From positions 592,188-656,187 of the forward strand of contig NZ_JFKB01000001.1 of the NCBI RefSeq assembly GCF_002115745.1: a stretch of DNA of 64,000 bases, written 5' to 3'. Position 1 is the first letter of the stretch, and the number at the start of each line of letters is the position of its first letter. Made by a program: the position numbers and the translations under genes. This document shows, piece after piece, positions 17,548 to 26,370 of the stretch. The notes under the pieces are model-generated. The model searched no databases. It was given only the letters and a program-made list of their open reading frames with translations, and had not been told where the DNA came from. This DNA comes from Thalassospira alkalitolerans. Its GTDB lineage: Bacteria > Pseudomonadota > Alphaproteobacteria > Rhodospirillales > Thalassospiraceae.

Positions 17548-18459
17548 ATGAGAGTTTCGACAGCCGCCATGCAGCAAAACCTGTTGAATCAGATGCGAAG
17601 TGTACAATCGCAATTGGCCGATGCCACCAAACAATCCAGTTCCGGAATGAAATCCGATTCTTATGCCGGAATTTCGGATAATTCTTATATTATCAGTACG
17701 TTAAGCGCCGAAATATCGGAATCAGCAGCCTATGCCGATTTGGCCGAACAAATCCAAAGCCGGGTTGAAATGTATTATTCAACGCTTAGCGATATGGTTG
17801 ATTTGCTAAGTGATATGGCGGCCGATATTTCGGGCGCGCTTAGCACCGGCAGCACAAATGTTGAAGGCATCAATGAATCCGCGACGGCGGCTCTTGCGAC
17901 TATGGCATCGCTTTTGAATACCCAGTACGAGGATCGGTATCTTTTTGCAGGATCGGCAACCAATACAGCACCGGTGTCGGTTGATGTAGCTGATTACGCG
18001 GCTCTGACATCGCCAAGTACAACCGATACAAGTTATTATTCCGGCAACAACGATGTCGCATCGGTAAAAGTAGCCGATGGAACGACGATTGAATATGGCA
18101 TCACCGCAGACCAGACGCCGTTCGAACAGGCTTTGCGGGCGCTTAACCTTACGGCTTATGCGTCTTCGGACCCGATTGATGAAACTGCTTTGACCGAGGC
18201 GATGGCCCTTATTGAGGATGCGGTTGAAGGCATTTCACAGATGCAGACACAGGTATCACTGACACAGGATGAACTTGAGGCCGTTGTCGATATGCATACG
18301 AATTTCCAATTGACCGCTGAAGGTATCGTGACTGATCTGTCCGAGGTCGATCTGGCCGAAGCCATGGTCAATCTTGAAACCCTGTCGGTGCAGCTTGAAG
18401 CGTCTTATTCAGTGGCTGGTCAGATTGTCGATATGTCGCTGTTCGAATATCTGCGGTAA
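17548..18459 (+). CDS. flgL: Flagellar hook-associated protein 3
   Basis: A 303-residue FlgL, the second hook-filament junction protein. It resembles a flagellin at both ends: RVSTAAMQQNLLNQMRSVQS and TKQSSSGMKSDSYAGISDNS at the start, SEVDLAEAMVNLETLSVQLE and ASYSVAGQIVDMSLFEYLR at the end. AAAGGG lies just before its ATG. It is the last gene of the flgD unit and converges with a minus-strand gene only 27 bp away; no clear terminator is visible in that gap. Confidence 0.94.
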   Translation: MRVSTAAMQQNLLNQMRSVQSQLADATKQSSSGMKSDSYAGISDNSYIISTLSAEISESAAYADLAEQIQSRVEMYYSTLSDMVDLLSDMAADISGALSTGSTNVEGINESATAALATMASLLNTQYEDRYLFAGSATNTAPVSVDVADYAALTSPSTTDTSYYSGNNDVASVKVADGTTIEYGITADQTPFEQALRALNLTAYASSDPIDETALTEAMALIEDAVEGISQMQTQVSLTQDELEAVVDMHTNFQLTAEGIVTDLSEVDLAEAMVNLETLSVQLEASYSVAGQIVDMSLFEYLR

Positions 18460-18486
18460 CATGCATCAAAGCGGTGGCGCACGGGC

Positions 18487-19332
18487 TTATCGGTTGTTTA
18501 ACGGGGCAAGGATTTCGTGTTCTTCGGCCAGCATGCCGTATTTTTCAAGAATATCGCCGTAAACGCCGTTCTTGCGCAACACGGTTAGTCCATGATTAAG
18601 CCGTTCAAGCAAAAAGCCGGAACTTTTGGCCTTGCGCGAGATACAGGAATAATACGGGCTGTTATCAATGTCGCGATAGCTCAGTTTGACCTGTTGGTCA
18701 TGCGTTTGATTGCGCGTGCGGATTGTGTATTGCATTGGTGCCTGAAAGCTGAAGATAGCGTCAAGGCGGCGTGCCAGCAAAAGCCCAAGCAGAGCGTTCT
18801 CGCTGTTGGCTGAAATGACATCAAGGCCCGCATTGCGTGCCTGGCTTTCAAGTGTGTAGCCTGCAACAACTCCAATCGTCAGCTGTTTGGCATCGGCCAG
18901 TTGTTCGATGCCATCAAGTGCCGCATTGTTCAAGCTGAACAGACCAATATGTTCGCGGCCAAGCTCGTTGGAATATAAAAATGCTGTTTCGCGTTCAGGG
19001 GAATAACTACACGAACACAGACCATCAGCGGCGCCTTGTTCGGCCATCAGATAGGCCCGTTTCCAGGGATAAAATGGTGTAATCACCGCGATATGGCTGA
19101 CCGCAAAAGCCGCCCTGAGGATTTCCACATCAGAACCCGGCATCACCGGGCGATCTGCAATCTTGGACGGTGGGAACGGATTGCACATCAAGATGACGTT
19201 CTGGCGCGGATTGGGTGGCTGTAGGAGCGGGGGTTCTGCGGCGGCTTGTTTTGATCCGGTCATCACACCGGTAATCAAACAAACAACGCCGATCAGGCGG
19301 TAAATTGGGCGCAACAGCAATCCGAATGTCAC
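18487..19332 (-). CDS. Periplasmic solute-binding protein, family 3-like
   Basis: A 281-residue exported protein. A signal peptide (about 1-31, ending GSKQAAAEPP) precedes a periplasmic binding fold (about 45-265: VILMCNPFPPS, then PGSDVEILRAAF, FYPWKRAYLMAEQGAADG, LTIGVVAGYTLE). This resembles the family-3 amino-acid-type binding proteins, many of which in alphaproteobacteria stand alone as receptors rather than ABC-transport partners. No permease or ATPase gene is nearby. Start is GTG. Confidence 0.82.
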   Translation of the reverse strand: MTFGLLLRPIYRLIGVVCLITGVMTGSKQAAAEPPLLQPPNPRQNVILMCNPFPPSKIADRPVMPGSDVEILRAAFAVSHIAVITPFYPWKRAYLMAEQGAADGLCSCSYSPERETAFLYSNELGREHIGLFSLNNAALDGIEQLADAKQLTIGVVAGYTLESQARNAGLDVISANSENALLGLLLARRLDAIFSFQAPMQYTIRTRNQTHDQQVKLSYRDIDNSPYYSCISRKAKSSGFLLERLNHGLTVLRKNGVYGDILEKYGMLAEEHEILAPLNNR

Positions 19333-19583
19333 AATGGTCTTCTTTTCCGGCCGTTCTGATAATGCACGATAGTTTACGAGTTTCGTCGCAAGACGTTACG
19401 AGACGTATCGTCTGTGATGTAACTGCAAAACAGGCATTATTTTTCAGATTCAGCCTCGAATCCGTTGCCGCCTGTTACCAATGATCCAAAGTAAAACCCA
19501 AAGAAGTGATAATCACAAGTCGCTTGGGGGTGAACTTTTCGGTAACGATCAACCGGGGCAAGGTTTTGTCGATCACGATGTCG

Positions 19584-19620
19584 AAAATAGAAAGCCGACG
19601 CAAATGCGCCGGCTTTCTAT
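19584..19620 (-). terminator. Rho-independent terminator after pckA
   Basis: Plus-strand ATAGAAAGCCGACGC (19588-19602) pairs with GCGCCGGCTTTCTAT (19606-19620), one mismatch. On the minus strand it follows the pckA stop by 17 bases and is succeeded by TTTTCGA. Confidence 0.85.
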
Positions 19621-19636
19621 CTGAAATTATTTTGCC

Positions 19637-21262
19637 TTATTCGGCGGCTTTGACTTCGGCATTGCTGCGGATGGCGGCATCACGAACATCACCATCGACA
19701 TGTTCTTCGAACTTGGTGAAGTTCTTTTCGAACAGGCCGGTCAGGTTGGCCGCGGCCTTGTCATAGGCCGCTTTGTCCGACCAGCTGTCGCGCGGGTTCA
19801 GAACTTCTGCCGGGATATCGCCGCAGGCGGTCGGATATGCCAGGCCGAAATACGGATCGGTTGCGAAGTCGGCATTTGTCAGTTCACCATTGAGGGCCGC
19901 ATTCAAAAGACCGCGGGTATAGCCGATCTTCATACGCGAACCAACGCCATAGGCCCCACCGGACCAGCCGGTATTGACCAGCCAGCAATTGGCCTGATGT
20001 TTTTCCATCAATTCGCCCAGAAGCTTGGCATAAACCGACGGATGACGCGGCATGAACGGCGCACCAAAGCAAGCCGAGAACGCAGCGGTTGGTTCCTTGA
20101 CGCCTTTTTCCGTGCCAGCAACCTTTGCGGTGTAACCTGACAGGAAGTGGTACATCGCCTGTGCCGAGGTCAGCTTGGCAATCGGGGGCAGAACACCAAA
20201 TGCGTCACAGGTCAGCATGATGATGTTTTTCGGATGACCGCCACGGCCGTTTTCCGATGCATTCGGGATGAATTCAATCGGATAGGAAGAGCGGGTATTT
20301 TCGGTGTGACGTGCATCGTCGAGATCAAGCTGGCGCGATTGCTTGTTCATCACAACGTTTTCCAGAACCGTGCCAAATGTTTCGGTCGTGGCATAGATTT
20401 CCGGTTCGGCTTCTTTCGAAAGTTTGATCACCTTGGCATAGCAACCGCCTTCGAAGTTAAAGACGCCGTCTTCGCCCCAGCCATGTTCGTCATCACCGAT
20501 AAGAGTGCGTGATGCGTCGGCCGAAAGGGTGGTTTTGCCGGTGCCCGACAGACCAAAGAAGATCGCGGTATCGCCGTCCTTGCCCATATTGGCCGAGCAA
20601 TGCATTGGCATGACGCCTTTGGCGGGCAGAATATGGTTAAGGACAGAGAAGATCGATTTCTTGATTTCGCCAGCATACCAGGTGCCGCCGATGATAACCA
20701 TTTTGCGTTCGAACGATACAACGACAAAAACTTCGGAGCGGGTGCCGTCGACTTCGGGATCCGCTTGCAAGCCCGGGGCGTGCAGAACGGTGAAATCCGG
20801 TGCAAAATCGCGCAATTCATCTTTTTGCGGCTGGATGAACATGTTGCGCGCAAAAAGGTTGTGCCACGCGTTTTCGGTAACGACGCGAACCGGCAGGCGG
20901 AAACGTGGATCAGAACCGGCATAGCAGTCCTGAACGAATAGTTCGGTGCCCTGAAAGTAAGCACGCACTTTCTGATACAGGCGATCGAATACTTCGGGGC
21001 TGACCGGGCGGTTAACGTCGCCCCAATCAATTTCGTTCTTGGTGCTTTCCTCTTCGACGATAAAACGGTCCTGCGGGGAACGGCCGGTATGTTCGCCGGT
21101 CAACGCAACAAATGCGCCACCTTTGGCAATTTTACCTTCCTGACGACGGATCGCATGTTCGTAAAGGCCTGCAGCGTCCAAATTCCAGTGAACGGCGCCA
21201 AGGTTTTTGAGGCCATGAGTTTCAAGGCCTACACGGCTGACAACGGGTCCTGATTGCAGCAC
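19637..21262 (-). CDS. pckA: Phosphoenolpyruvate carboxykinase (ATP)
   Basis: A 541-residue ATP-dependent PEPCK, converting oxaloacetate and ATP to phosphoenolpyruvate, the entry to gluconeogenesis. Motifs: the phosphate-binding loop [15 protein letters not shown] (about 241-255), the metal site [20 protein letters not shown], and [13 protein letters not shown]. Length is that of the family. The start is GTG at 21262 with AGGAGAG upstream. It stands alone with its own terminator. Confidence 0.97.
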   Translation of the reverse strand: MLQSGPVVSRVGLETHGLKNLGAVHWNLDAAGLYEHAIRRQEGKIAKGGAFVALTGEHTGRSPQDRFIVEEESTKNEIDWGDVNRPVSPEVFDRLYQKVRAYFQGTELFVQDCYAGSDPRFRLPVRVVTENAWHNLFARNMFIQPQKDELRDFAPDFTVLHAPGLQADPEVDGTRSEVFVVVSFERKMVIIGGTWYAGEIKKSIFSVLNHILPAKGVMPMHCSANMGKDGDTAIFFGLSGTGKTTLSADASRTLIGDDEHGWGEDGVFNFEGGCYAKVIKLSKEAEPEIYATTETFGTVLENVVMNKQSRQLDLDDARHTENTRSSYPIEFIPNASENGRGGHPKNIIMLTCDAFGVLPPIAKLTSAQAMYHFLSGYTAKVAGTEKGVKEPTAAFSACFGAPFMPRHPSVYAKLLGELMEKHQANCWLVNTGWSGGAYGVGSRMKIGYTRGLLNAALNGELTNADFATDPYFGLAYPTACGDIPAEVLNPRDSWSDKAAYDKAAANLTGLFEKNFTKFEEHVDGDVRDAAIRSNAEVKAAE

Positions 21263-21471
21263 GGATCTCTCCTGGTGGGATTAAGTCTGGGGGTTAAAAG
21301 GCAATTATACACAACCGATATGTGGGTTAACCGGTTGCGTTGCGACATATTGTTACAAAGGTGTCTTAAAAGCAACCGGTCCTTTGGCCCAATACCAAGG
21401 AAAACGTAGACGTTTTTGCGTTTACGAAAAGTCTGGTTTCGAAAGTGATAATTAAATCTTCATTGCCCAAT

Positions 21472-22245
21472 TCAGGCCATCTGACCGCGCGCTTTTTCAC
21501 ACATTTCGACCAGAATGTCGCGTGCGTCGCCCGGACTTTTGATCGTTCCGGGGAACTCGATCCTTAAACGGGGGGAATCGGCAGAATCGCGTTCTAAATC
21601 CATTCCATCACAGTCGATGGCGATCATTTTCCAGCCGTCATTTTTGTTCTTATCGGTGAAATGACCAACAATATCGGCAATGGCATCGGCGTGATCGTTA
21701 TTCATATGACCGACGACATCATCATGCCCGGCAACGAGTGAAAGACAGCCCCCGGCAATGAACTGATTTCCGTTCAGGCGGCGTTGCTTGCCAAATCCGC
21801 CGACCCAGTAAACGGCCTCGACCGCGACGTGGTAAAAGCCAAAATCGGCAAAGTCAGCATATTGCCCGGCATCCGGATGCGCGGTCAGATACCGTTTGCG
21901 GGTATCGGGTGCCGTATCGGGAACAGCACGGCCAAAAATCGTAAGTCTGGCACTGTCTGTATCGATCCGTTTGTTTTGTGCGGGATCGTTGAGCTGATCG
22001 ATAAACAGTAATGACAGCCGGGGATCGCTTTGCAGATGGCGGGTATGGTCGGCCAAATCGGAAATAAGTAAAATCGGGCTGCCATCAATGTGAACGGCCG
22101 GAACGACCATAGATGTTACCGGCCAGCCATCTGTGACCTGTTTATGATCACGGGCCGTTGTTGCCAGAACGGTATGCGGCGCACGGCGCATCATGCGCCG
22201 AAGATCACAAGCGGCATTTCCATTCTGATTTTTGCTGTCCGGCAT
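21472..22245 (-). CDS. HugZ-like haem-utilisation / pyridoxamine-oxidase-fold protein
   Basis: A 257-residue protein. Residues about 15-160 form a split-barrel FMN-binding-like fold (PHTVLATTARDHKQVTDGWP, then SPILLISDLADHTRHLQSDP and DFGFYHVAVEAVYWVGGFGK). Residues about 175-255 are a DUF2470 domain with GHMNNDHADAIADIVGHF. HugZ proteins with this arrangement bind or degrade haem. ATG at 22245 is preceded by AAGGG; an upstream ATG at 22317 would add an unlikely basic extension. No haem transporter is adjacent. Confidence 0.8.
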   Translation of the reverse strand: MPDSKNQNGNAACDLRRMMRRAPHTVLATTARDHKQVTDGWPVTSMVVPAVHIDGSPILLISDLADHTRHLQSDPRLSLLFIDQLNDPAQNKRIDTDSARLTIFGRAVPDTAPDTRKRYLTAHPDAGQYADFADFGFYHVAVEAVYWVGGFGKQRRLNGNQFIAGGCLSLVAGHDDVVGHMNNDHADAIADIVGHFTDKNKNDGWKMIAIDCDGMDLERDSADSPRLRIEFPGTIKSPGDARDILVEMCEKARGQMA

Positions 22246-22326
22246 GTTATGCGCCCTTCGATGAACCGGACTTTTTATTTGGGGTGGAAAAATCCGCTTC
22301 GCAATGCATTGCGACAATGCATCTGT

Positions 22327-22530
22327 TTATGACTTGGTTTGACGGGCTTTTGATGAAGGACGGACCGTTGCCTGACGTCTTTTTCGAACAAGGTCTAAAA
22401 CACGTTTTTTGCCACCGTCACTCATGCCCATCCAAGCCCCGATTTCATCGCCTGTTCGATAGCATCCGGTGCAATAGTCCGCAGTGGGGTCAAGAACGCA
22501 AATGCCGATGCACGGGGATTTGACAGGCAT
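22327..22530 (-). CDS. DUF1289 small cysteine-rich protein
   Basis: A 67-residue protein with four cysteines in the DUF1289 pattern (SPCIGICVLDPTADYCTGCY) followed by RTGDEIGAWMGMSDGGKKRV. The cysteines could bind iron-sulfur or zinc; the function of the family is not established. It lies 81 bp upstream of the HugZ-like gene on the same strand and may be co-transcribed with it. Confidence 0.85.
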   Translation of the reverse strand: MPVKSPCIGICVLDPTADYCTGCYRTGDEIGAWMGMSDGGKKRVLDLVRKRRQATVRPSSKARQTKS

Positions 22531-22570
22531 GATTTTCCGATATCGCTGATGGATGAAATGTTACCTGCAT

Positions 22571-22623
22571 AGAAAACACAAAGCCTGTCGGGATCAAGGG
22601 GGAATGATCATGACGGGCTTTGT
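22571..22623 (-). terminator. Rho-independent terminator after csbD
   Basis: An imperfect stem of about 18 bp between ACAAAGCC (from 22578) and GGCTTTGT (to 22623) with inner GATCA/TGATC pairing. On the minus strand it is followed by GTTTTCT. Confidence 0.75.
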
Positions 22624-22655
22624 AAATTCGTTGAGGGTGGGTTGGCAATGAAATG

Positions 22656-22853
22656 TCAGAGACGCGAAAACCAGTTTCTGATTTGCCGGTCGGCTTCTTC
22701 GCGTTCAACACCATAGGCTTCTTGGATCAGGCCAATCAGTTTGTCACGCTGGCCTTGCGTCTGGTTGACATCATCGTCGGTCAGGCGGCCCCATTCGCGT
22801 TTGATGTTACCGCGCATTTGTTTCCAGCGGCCTTGGATCTGGTCCCAATTCAT
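22656..22853 (-). CDS. CsbD-family stress-response protein
   Basis: A 65-residue protein of the CsbD/YjbJ type (NWDQIQGRWKQMRGNIKREW, GRLTDDDVNQTQGQRDKLIG). Members are abundant small proteins induced by general stress in several bacteria; their molecular role is unknown. The ATG at 22853 has AGGAGA upstream; a longer reading of the same frame to 23174 has no family support. Confidence 0.88.
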   Translation of the reverse strand: MNWDQIQGRWKQMRGNIKREWGRLTDDDVNQTQGQRDKLIGLIQEAYGVEREEADRQIRNWFSRL

Positions 22854-23115
22854 CAGGTATTCTCCTGCAGTATTATGGATCGGTTGCTCGTTTTTAATCG
22901 GAACATGGGATGGGCAATGCCCGGATTTTCCCGGTTCCTGTTTTGTTTTATGTAAAACGTTATGCTGGTGGGTTTGTTCCACAGGGGTCCTGTTGGCCGG
23001 GTGGGGCGCGATCCCGCTGGCTTGCCATATTCGCCCTGTGGGGGTATAGCCGACCCAGTTTTTTTTATTGGAGTGTGTGCCAAGCGCACCATGGGCGTGC
23101 AGCACGGAGGAAATG

Positions 23116-23730
23116 ATGCGCGGATATTTCGGGATCGGAATCGAAGGGGCGAGCAAGCCCTTGAATGTGGGCACCCTGTTTCGCTCTGCACATGCCTTTG
23201 GGGCCAGCTTTGCCTTTACGGTCGACGCGGATTTTCGCGATGAACGGTCTAATATAACCGATACATCGCGGGCGACGGAACAGATGCCGTATTATCATTT
23301 CCCCGATCATGATCACTTTTTCCTGCCATCGGGGTGCCGGATGGTCGGTGTGGAACTGACCTCGGATGCGATTGAACTGCCCAGTTTCAAGCATCCGTCT
23401 AGGGCGGCTTATATCCTTGGCCCGGAGCGCGGCAACTTGTCACCGGAAATGCAGGAACAATGCGACTTTATTGTCAAGATCCCGATGAGCTTCTGCGTCA
23501 ATGTCGCGATTGCGGCCAATATCGTGATGTATGATCGCCTGATCAGTCTTGGCCGTTTTGCGCCGCGCCCGGTGCGTGCCGGTGCGCCGACTGAACCCAA
23601 GCCCAAGGCATTTTATGGCGGCTGGATTTCGCGCACACGTGACAAGCACAAGGCCGACCCCGAGAAATTCCAAACAGCCCCGCCGCCAGATTATAGCGTG
23701 GTCGACGGCACGCTGGATGATGAAGATTAA
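23116..23730 (+). CDS. SpoU/TrmH-family RNA methyltransferase
   Basis: A 204-residue SPOUT methyltransferase that would transfer a methyl group from SAM to a ribose 2'-OH in tRNA or rRNA. Motif 1 is NVGTLFRSAHAFGAS, motif 2 AYILGPERGNLSP, motif 3 KIPMSFCVNVAIAANIVMYD with a Cys in place of the usual Leu-Asn start. The substrate RNA is not predictable. Two ATGs are adjacent (23113 and 23116); the second has better spacing to GGAGG. Confidence 0.88.
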   Translation: MRGYFGIGIEGASKPLNVGTLFRSAHAFGASFAFTVDADFRDERSNITDTSRATEQMPYYHFPDHDHFFLPSGCRMVGVELTSDAIELPSFKHPSRAAYILGPERGNLSPEMQEQCDFIVKIPMSFCVNVAIAANIVMYDRLISLGRFAPRPVRAGAPTEPKPKAFYGGWISRTRDKHKADPEKFQTAPPPDYSVVDGTLDDED

Positions 23731-23762
23731 TCCTGATTAAAGATTGATCCCAATTAAAGGGA

Positions 23763-23800
23763 AGCAACGACCGCGAGGGAGGAGCGCGGCCGTTGCGTTT
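23763..23800 (+). terminator. Rho-independent terminator after the methyltransferase
   Basis: GCAACGACCGCG (23763-23774) pairs with CGCGGCCGTTGC (23785-23796), one mismatch, followed by GTTTTC. Confidence 0.8.
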
Positions 23801-23880
23801 TCCTGACCCGGGTTTCATCGACCAAGGGGGGAAGGTCGATGACAGGGCGTTGGGTCAGGTTGTTTGATTGTCTGGCGGGT

Positions 23881-26136
23881 TCAGGCCGCTTTGATTGTTG
23901 TGGTTTCGTCTTTATCGTTATCTAGGGTTTCCACCTTGCCCGGCAGTGTGCCCATCGGGTTGCGCAACAGATTGGCGATCATGCGCATCCCGACATCGCC
24001 CTGAAGCGTTAGAAGGCTTTCGGGATGAAATTGCACCGCACTGATCGGCAGGCTTTGATGGCGAATGCCCATCACAACTCCGTCGCTGCTGCGTGCGGTT
24101 ACTTTCAGATCGGCGGGCAGTGTTGCCAGATCGGCAAACAGTGAATGGTAACGCCCGACAACAATTTCATCGGGAAGCCCGTCAAACAGGGGATCGAATT
24201 GATCCAGTTTCACCTTTGACGGTTTACCATGCATCGGTGTGTCAAGTTGGCCGAGCGATCCACCGAAAAATTCGACAATCCCCTGCAAGCCAAGACAAAC
24301 CCCAAAAACCGGAAGCCCGGCGGCAAGGGCGCGTTCGATACTTTGACGCAAGCCATAATCATCGGGGCGTCCGGGGCCGGGTGACAGAAACACCAGGTCG
24401 GGTTTGAAATCGTCAAATGCTTCGTCGGGGAAACCGGGGCGAAGCGTTAACGTCTCGGCCCCCGTTGCGCGGATATAGCTTGCCAGGTTTTGGACAAAAC
24501 TGTCCTCGTGATCGATCAACAGTACACGTTTACCAACACCCGATACCGTTGGATCAATCATGGCTTCGTCTTTGGCGTCGCGGGTGACGGCATCGATCAT
24601 TGCCGATGCTTTCAGCACGGTTTCGGCTTCTTCGGCGGCAGATTCACTATCAAACAGCAATGTTGCCCCGGCGCGGACTTCGGCAATACCCTGTTTTAAG
24701 CGCACCGTGCGTAATGTCAGGCCGGTATTCAGGTCGCCATTGCACAGAACCGCGCCAATTGCCCCGCCATACCAGGCACGCGGGCTGCGTTCGACGGTCT
24801 CGATATGCTTCATTGCGGCGCGTTTCGGGGCACCGGTCACGGTTACAGCCCAGCAATGGGTCAGGAAGGCATCCAACGCATCGAACCCGTCGCGCAGGCG
24901 ACCTTCGACATGATCAACGGTGTGGATCAGGCGTGAATACATTTCGATCTGGCGACGGCCCAGAATGCGGATGCTGCCGGGTTTGCAAACGCGCGCCTTG
25001 TCGTTGCGATCAACGTCGGTACACATGGTCAATTCGGATTCTTCCTTGGCCGAATTCAACAGCGTGCGGATATTTTCGGCATCCTCAATCGCATCGCGGC
25101 CGCGCGCAATCGTGCCGGAAATCGGGCAGGTTTCAACCCGCTGACCGGTTACGCGAACATACATTTCCGGCGAGGCCCCAATCAGGTGTTCGCCATCGCC
25201 CAGATTGATCAGGAAGCCATAAGGTGCCGGGTTGCGCCGTTTCAGGCGGCGGAATATTTCCGACGGCGCGGTTTTGCATTCCGTGCGGAACACGCGGCTG
25301 GGGACGACTTCAAAAAGTTCGCCACGGGCAAAGCGCGGTTTGGTTTCATCGACCACGGCGGCGTATTCGCCGTCTATCATGTCATTTTCGACCGCCGTGT
25401 TTGCGCCATGCGACGGCGGGTGATCCTGTGCGATACGTTCAAGCCCGGCGGTGCTGCGCCCGTCAGGCGCAATGAAGTCATATTCAAACAGGGTCGCGAC
25501 CTTGGATGCATGATCGACCGTAATGATCTGATCGGGCAGGTAAAGATGAACATCCTTGTGATCGCGGCTGCGATCCTGCGTCAGTGATATCTGTTCGAAA
25601 TGAAGGGCGATGTCGTATCCGAACGCACCATACAGACCCAAACGTTCCTCGCCCTTATGGGCAAACAGATCGCGGATGGCGCGCACGACGGAAAACAGGC
25701 TGGGTTGCTGGCTGCGGTGTTCTTCGGGGAACCATGCGGCGGCCTTGCCGACAAAGCCATATATGCCATCATCGCCGTTGGTCAGGCCGTCAATATGGTG
25801 ATGGTCAGAAAGGATTTTTTCGATGACGGGCAACAGCACCCGGCCGCGGTCATTTAGGGCGCGGATGGCAAAGCCGCGTTCACGCCCGGTGATTTCAAGC
25901 GGCGGTGTTGAAAACCCCATATCCCAACGCGAATATCGCCCCGGAAATTCATAGGAAGATGACAGCAAAACACCCTTGGTCCGATCCAACGCATCAATCA
26001 GATGCTCGGTGGCATTTTCATAGGTGATTTCCGTCTGGCGGCGAATGACAGCAATACCGCCATCGGTGGTATATCGATATTCGCTGCTGATGTTGCGGCC
26101 GGTTGTTTCGTGGGGCTTTGGGGTCGGGTTGGTCAC
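23881..26136 (-). CDS. trpE(G): Anthranilate synthase, fused components I and II
   Basis: A 751-residue fusion. Residues about 1-510 are TrpE (chorismate to anthranilate; feedback-site region LLSSSYEFPGRYSRWDMGF, catalytic GATLLFDSESAAEEAET). Residues about 540-735 are the TrpG glutaminase with the nucleophile in FGVCLGLQGIVEFFGG and the His-Glu in QFHPES. The fusion is typical of Rhizobiales, Azospirillum and relatives. The GTG start at 26136 has GGAGA upstream. Expression is controlled by the trp leader and attenuator immediately upstream. Confidence 0.97.
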   Translation of the reverse strand: MTNPTPKPHETTGRNISSEYRYTTDGGIAVIRRQTEITYENATEHLIDALDRTKGVLLSSSYEFPGRYSRWDMGFSTPPLEITGRERGFAIRALNDRGRVLLPVIEKILSDHHHIDGLTNGDDGIYGFVGKAAAWFPEEHRSQQPSLFSVVRAIRDLFAHKGEERLGLYGAFGYDIALHFEQISLTQDRSRDHKDVHLYLPDQIITVDHASKVATLFEYDFIAPDGRSTAGLERIAQDHPPSHGANTAVENDMIDGEYAAVVDETKPRFARGELFEVVPSRVFRTECKTAPSEIFRRLKRRNPAPYGFLINLGDGEHLIGASPEMYVRVTGQRVETCPISGTIARGRDAIEDAENIRTLLNSAKEESELTMCTDVDRNDKARVCKPGSIRILGRRQIEMYSRLIHTVDHVEGRLRDGFDALDAFLTHCWAVTVTGAPKRAAMKHIETVERSPRAWYGGAIGAVLCNGDLNTGLTLRTVRLKQGIAEVRAGATLLFDSESAAEEAETVLKASAMIDAVTRDAKDEAMIDPTVSGVGKRVLLIDHEDSFVQNLASYIRATGAETLTLRPGFPDEAFDDFKPDLVFLSPGPGRPDDYGLRQSIERALAAGLPVFGVCLGLQGIVEFFGGSLGQLDTPMHGKPSKVKLDQFDPLFDGLPDEIVVGRYHSLFADLATLPADLKVTARSSDGVVMGIRHQSLPISAVQFHPESLLTLQGDVGMRMIANLLRNPMGTLPGKVETLDNDKDETTTIKAA

Positions 26137-26207
26137 GTCAGATTCTCCGTTTACGGGGCGCTGCCGCAGGCGGATTGTGACGTTTCAGCAAATGAAAAAA
26201 GGATCTG

Positions 26208-26272
26208 AAAACACAAAACCGCCTGCAAAGATCAGGCGGCCGGTAGGTTTAGGGCATGATAATTGGCCGCCC
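26208..26272 (-). promoter_or_regulatory. trp transcription attenuator
   Basis: On the minus strand CCGCCTG (26239-26233) pairs with CAGGCGG (26225-26219) around a seven-base loop and is followed by TTTTGTGTTTT: the terminator. The competing antiterminator is GGCGGCC (26271-26265) with GGCCGCC (26241-26235). A further short stem CCGC/GCGG links the end of the leader ORF to the antiterminator arm. Ribosome stalling at the three Trp codons of trpL would favour the antiterminator and so transcription of trpE(G). Confidence 0.88.
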
Positions 26273-26274
26273 GC

Positions 26275-26334
26275 TTATGCGGACCACCACCAACGATTAG
26301 CAATAAGGATTGGGTTCATGCCGTGTGTTTTCAT
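26275..26334 (-). CDS. trpL: trp leader peptide
   Basis: A 19-residue ORF reading MKTHGMNPILIANRWWWSA, with three consecutive Trp codons (26292-26284) two codons before the last residue. It lies directly upstream of the attenuator and 138 bp before trpE(G). No ribosome-binding site precedes the ATG, and the predicted transcription start is only about three bases upstream, so the mRNA may be leaderless, as reported for trpL of Sinorhizobium meliloti. Confidence 0.9.
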   Translation of the reverse strand: MKTHGMNPILIANRWWWSA

Positions 26335-26341
26335 GAGGAAA

Positions 26342-26370
26342 ACTATGATCAGAGATTGGTCATGCGTCAA
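26342..26370 (-). promoter_or_regulatory. Promoter of the trpL-trpE(G) transcript
   Basis: On the minus strand TTGACG (26370-26365), 17 bases, CATAGT (26347-26342). The -35 box overlaps the stop codon of the ion-channel gene upstream. Start of transcription would fall near 26337-26335. Confidence 0.7.

Noticed and set aside
22656..23174. A 172-residue protein ending in the CsbD domain
   Set aside because: Only the last 65 residues match CsbD, and a good ribosome-binding site lies before the ATG at 22853; the upstream part has no support.
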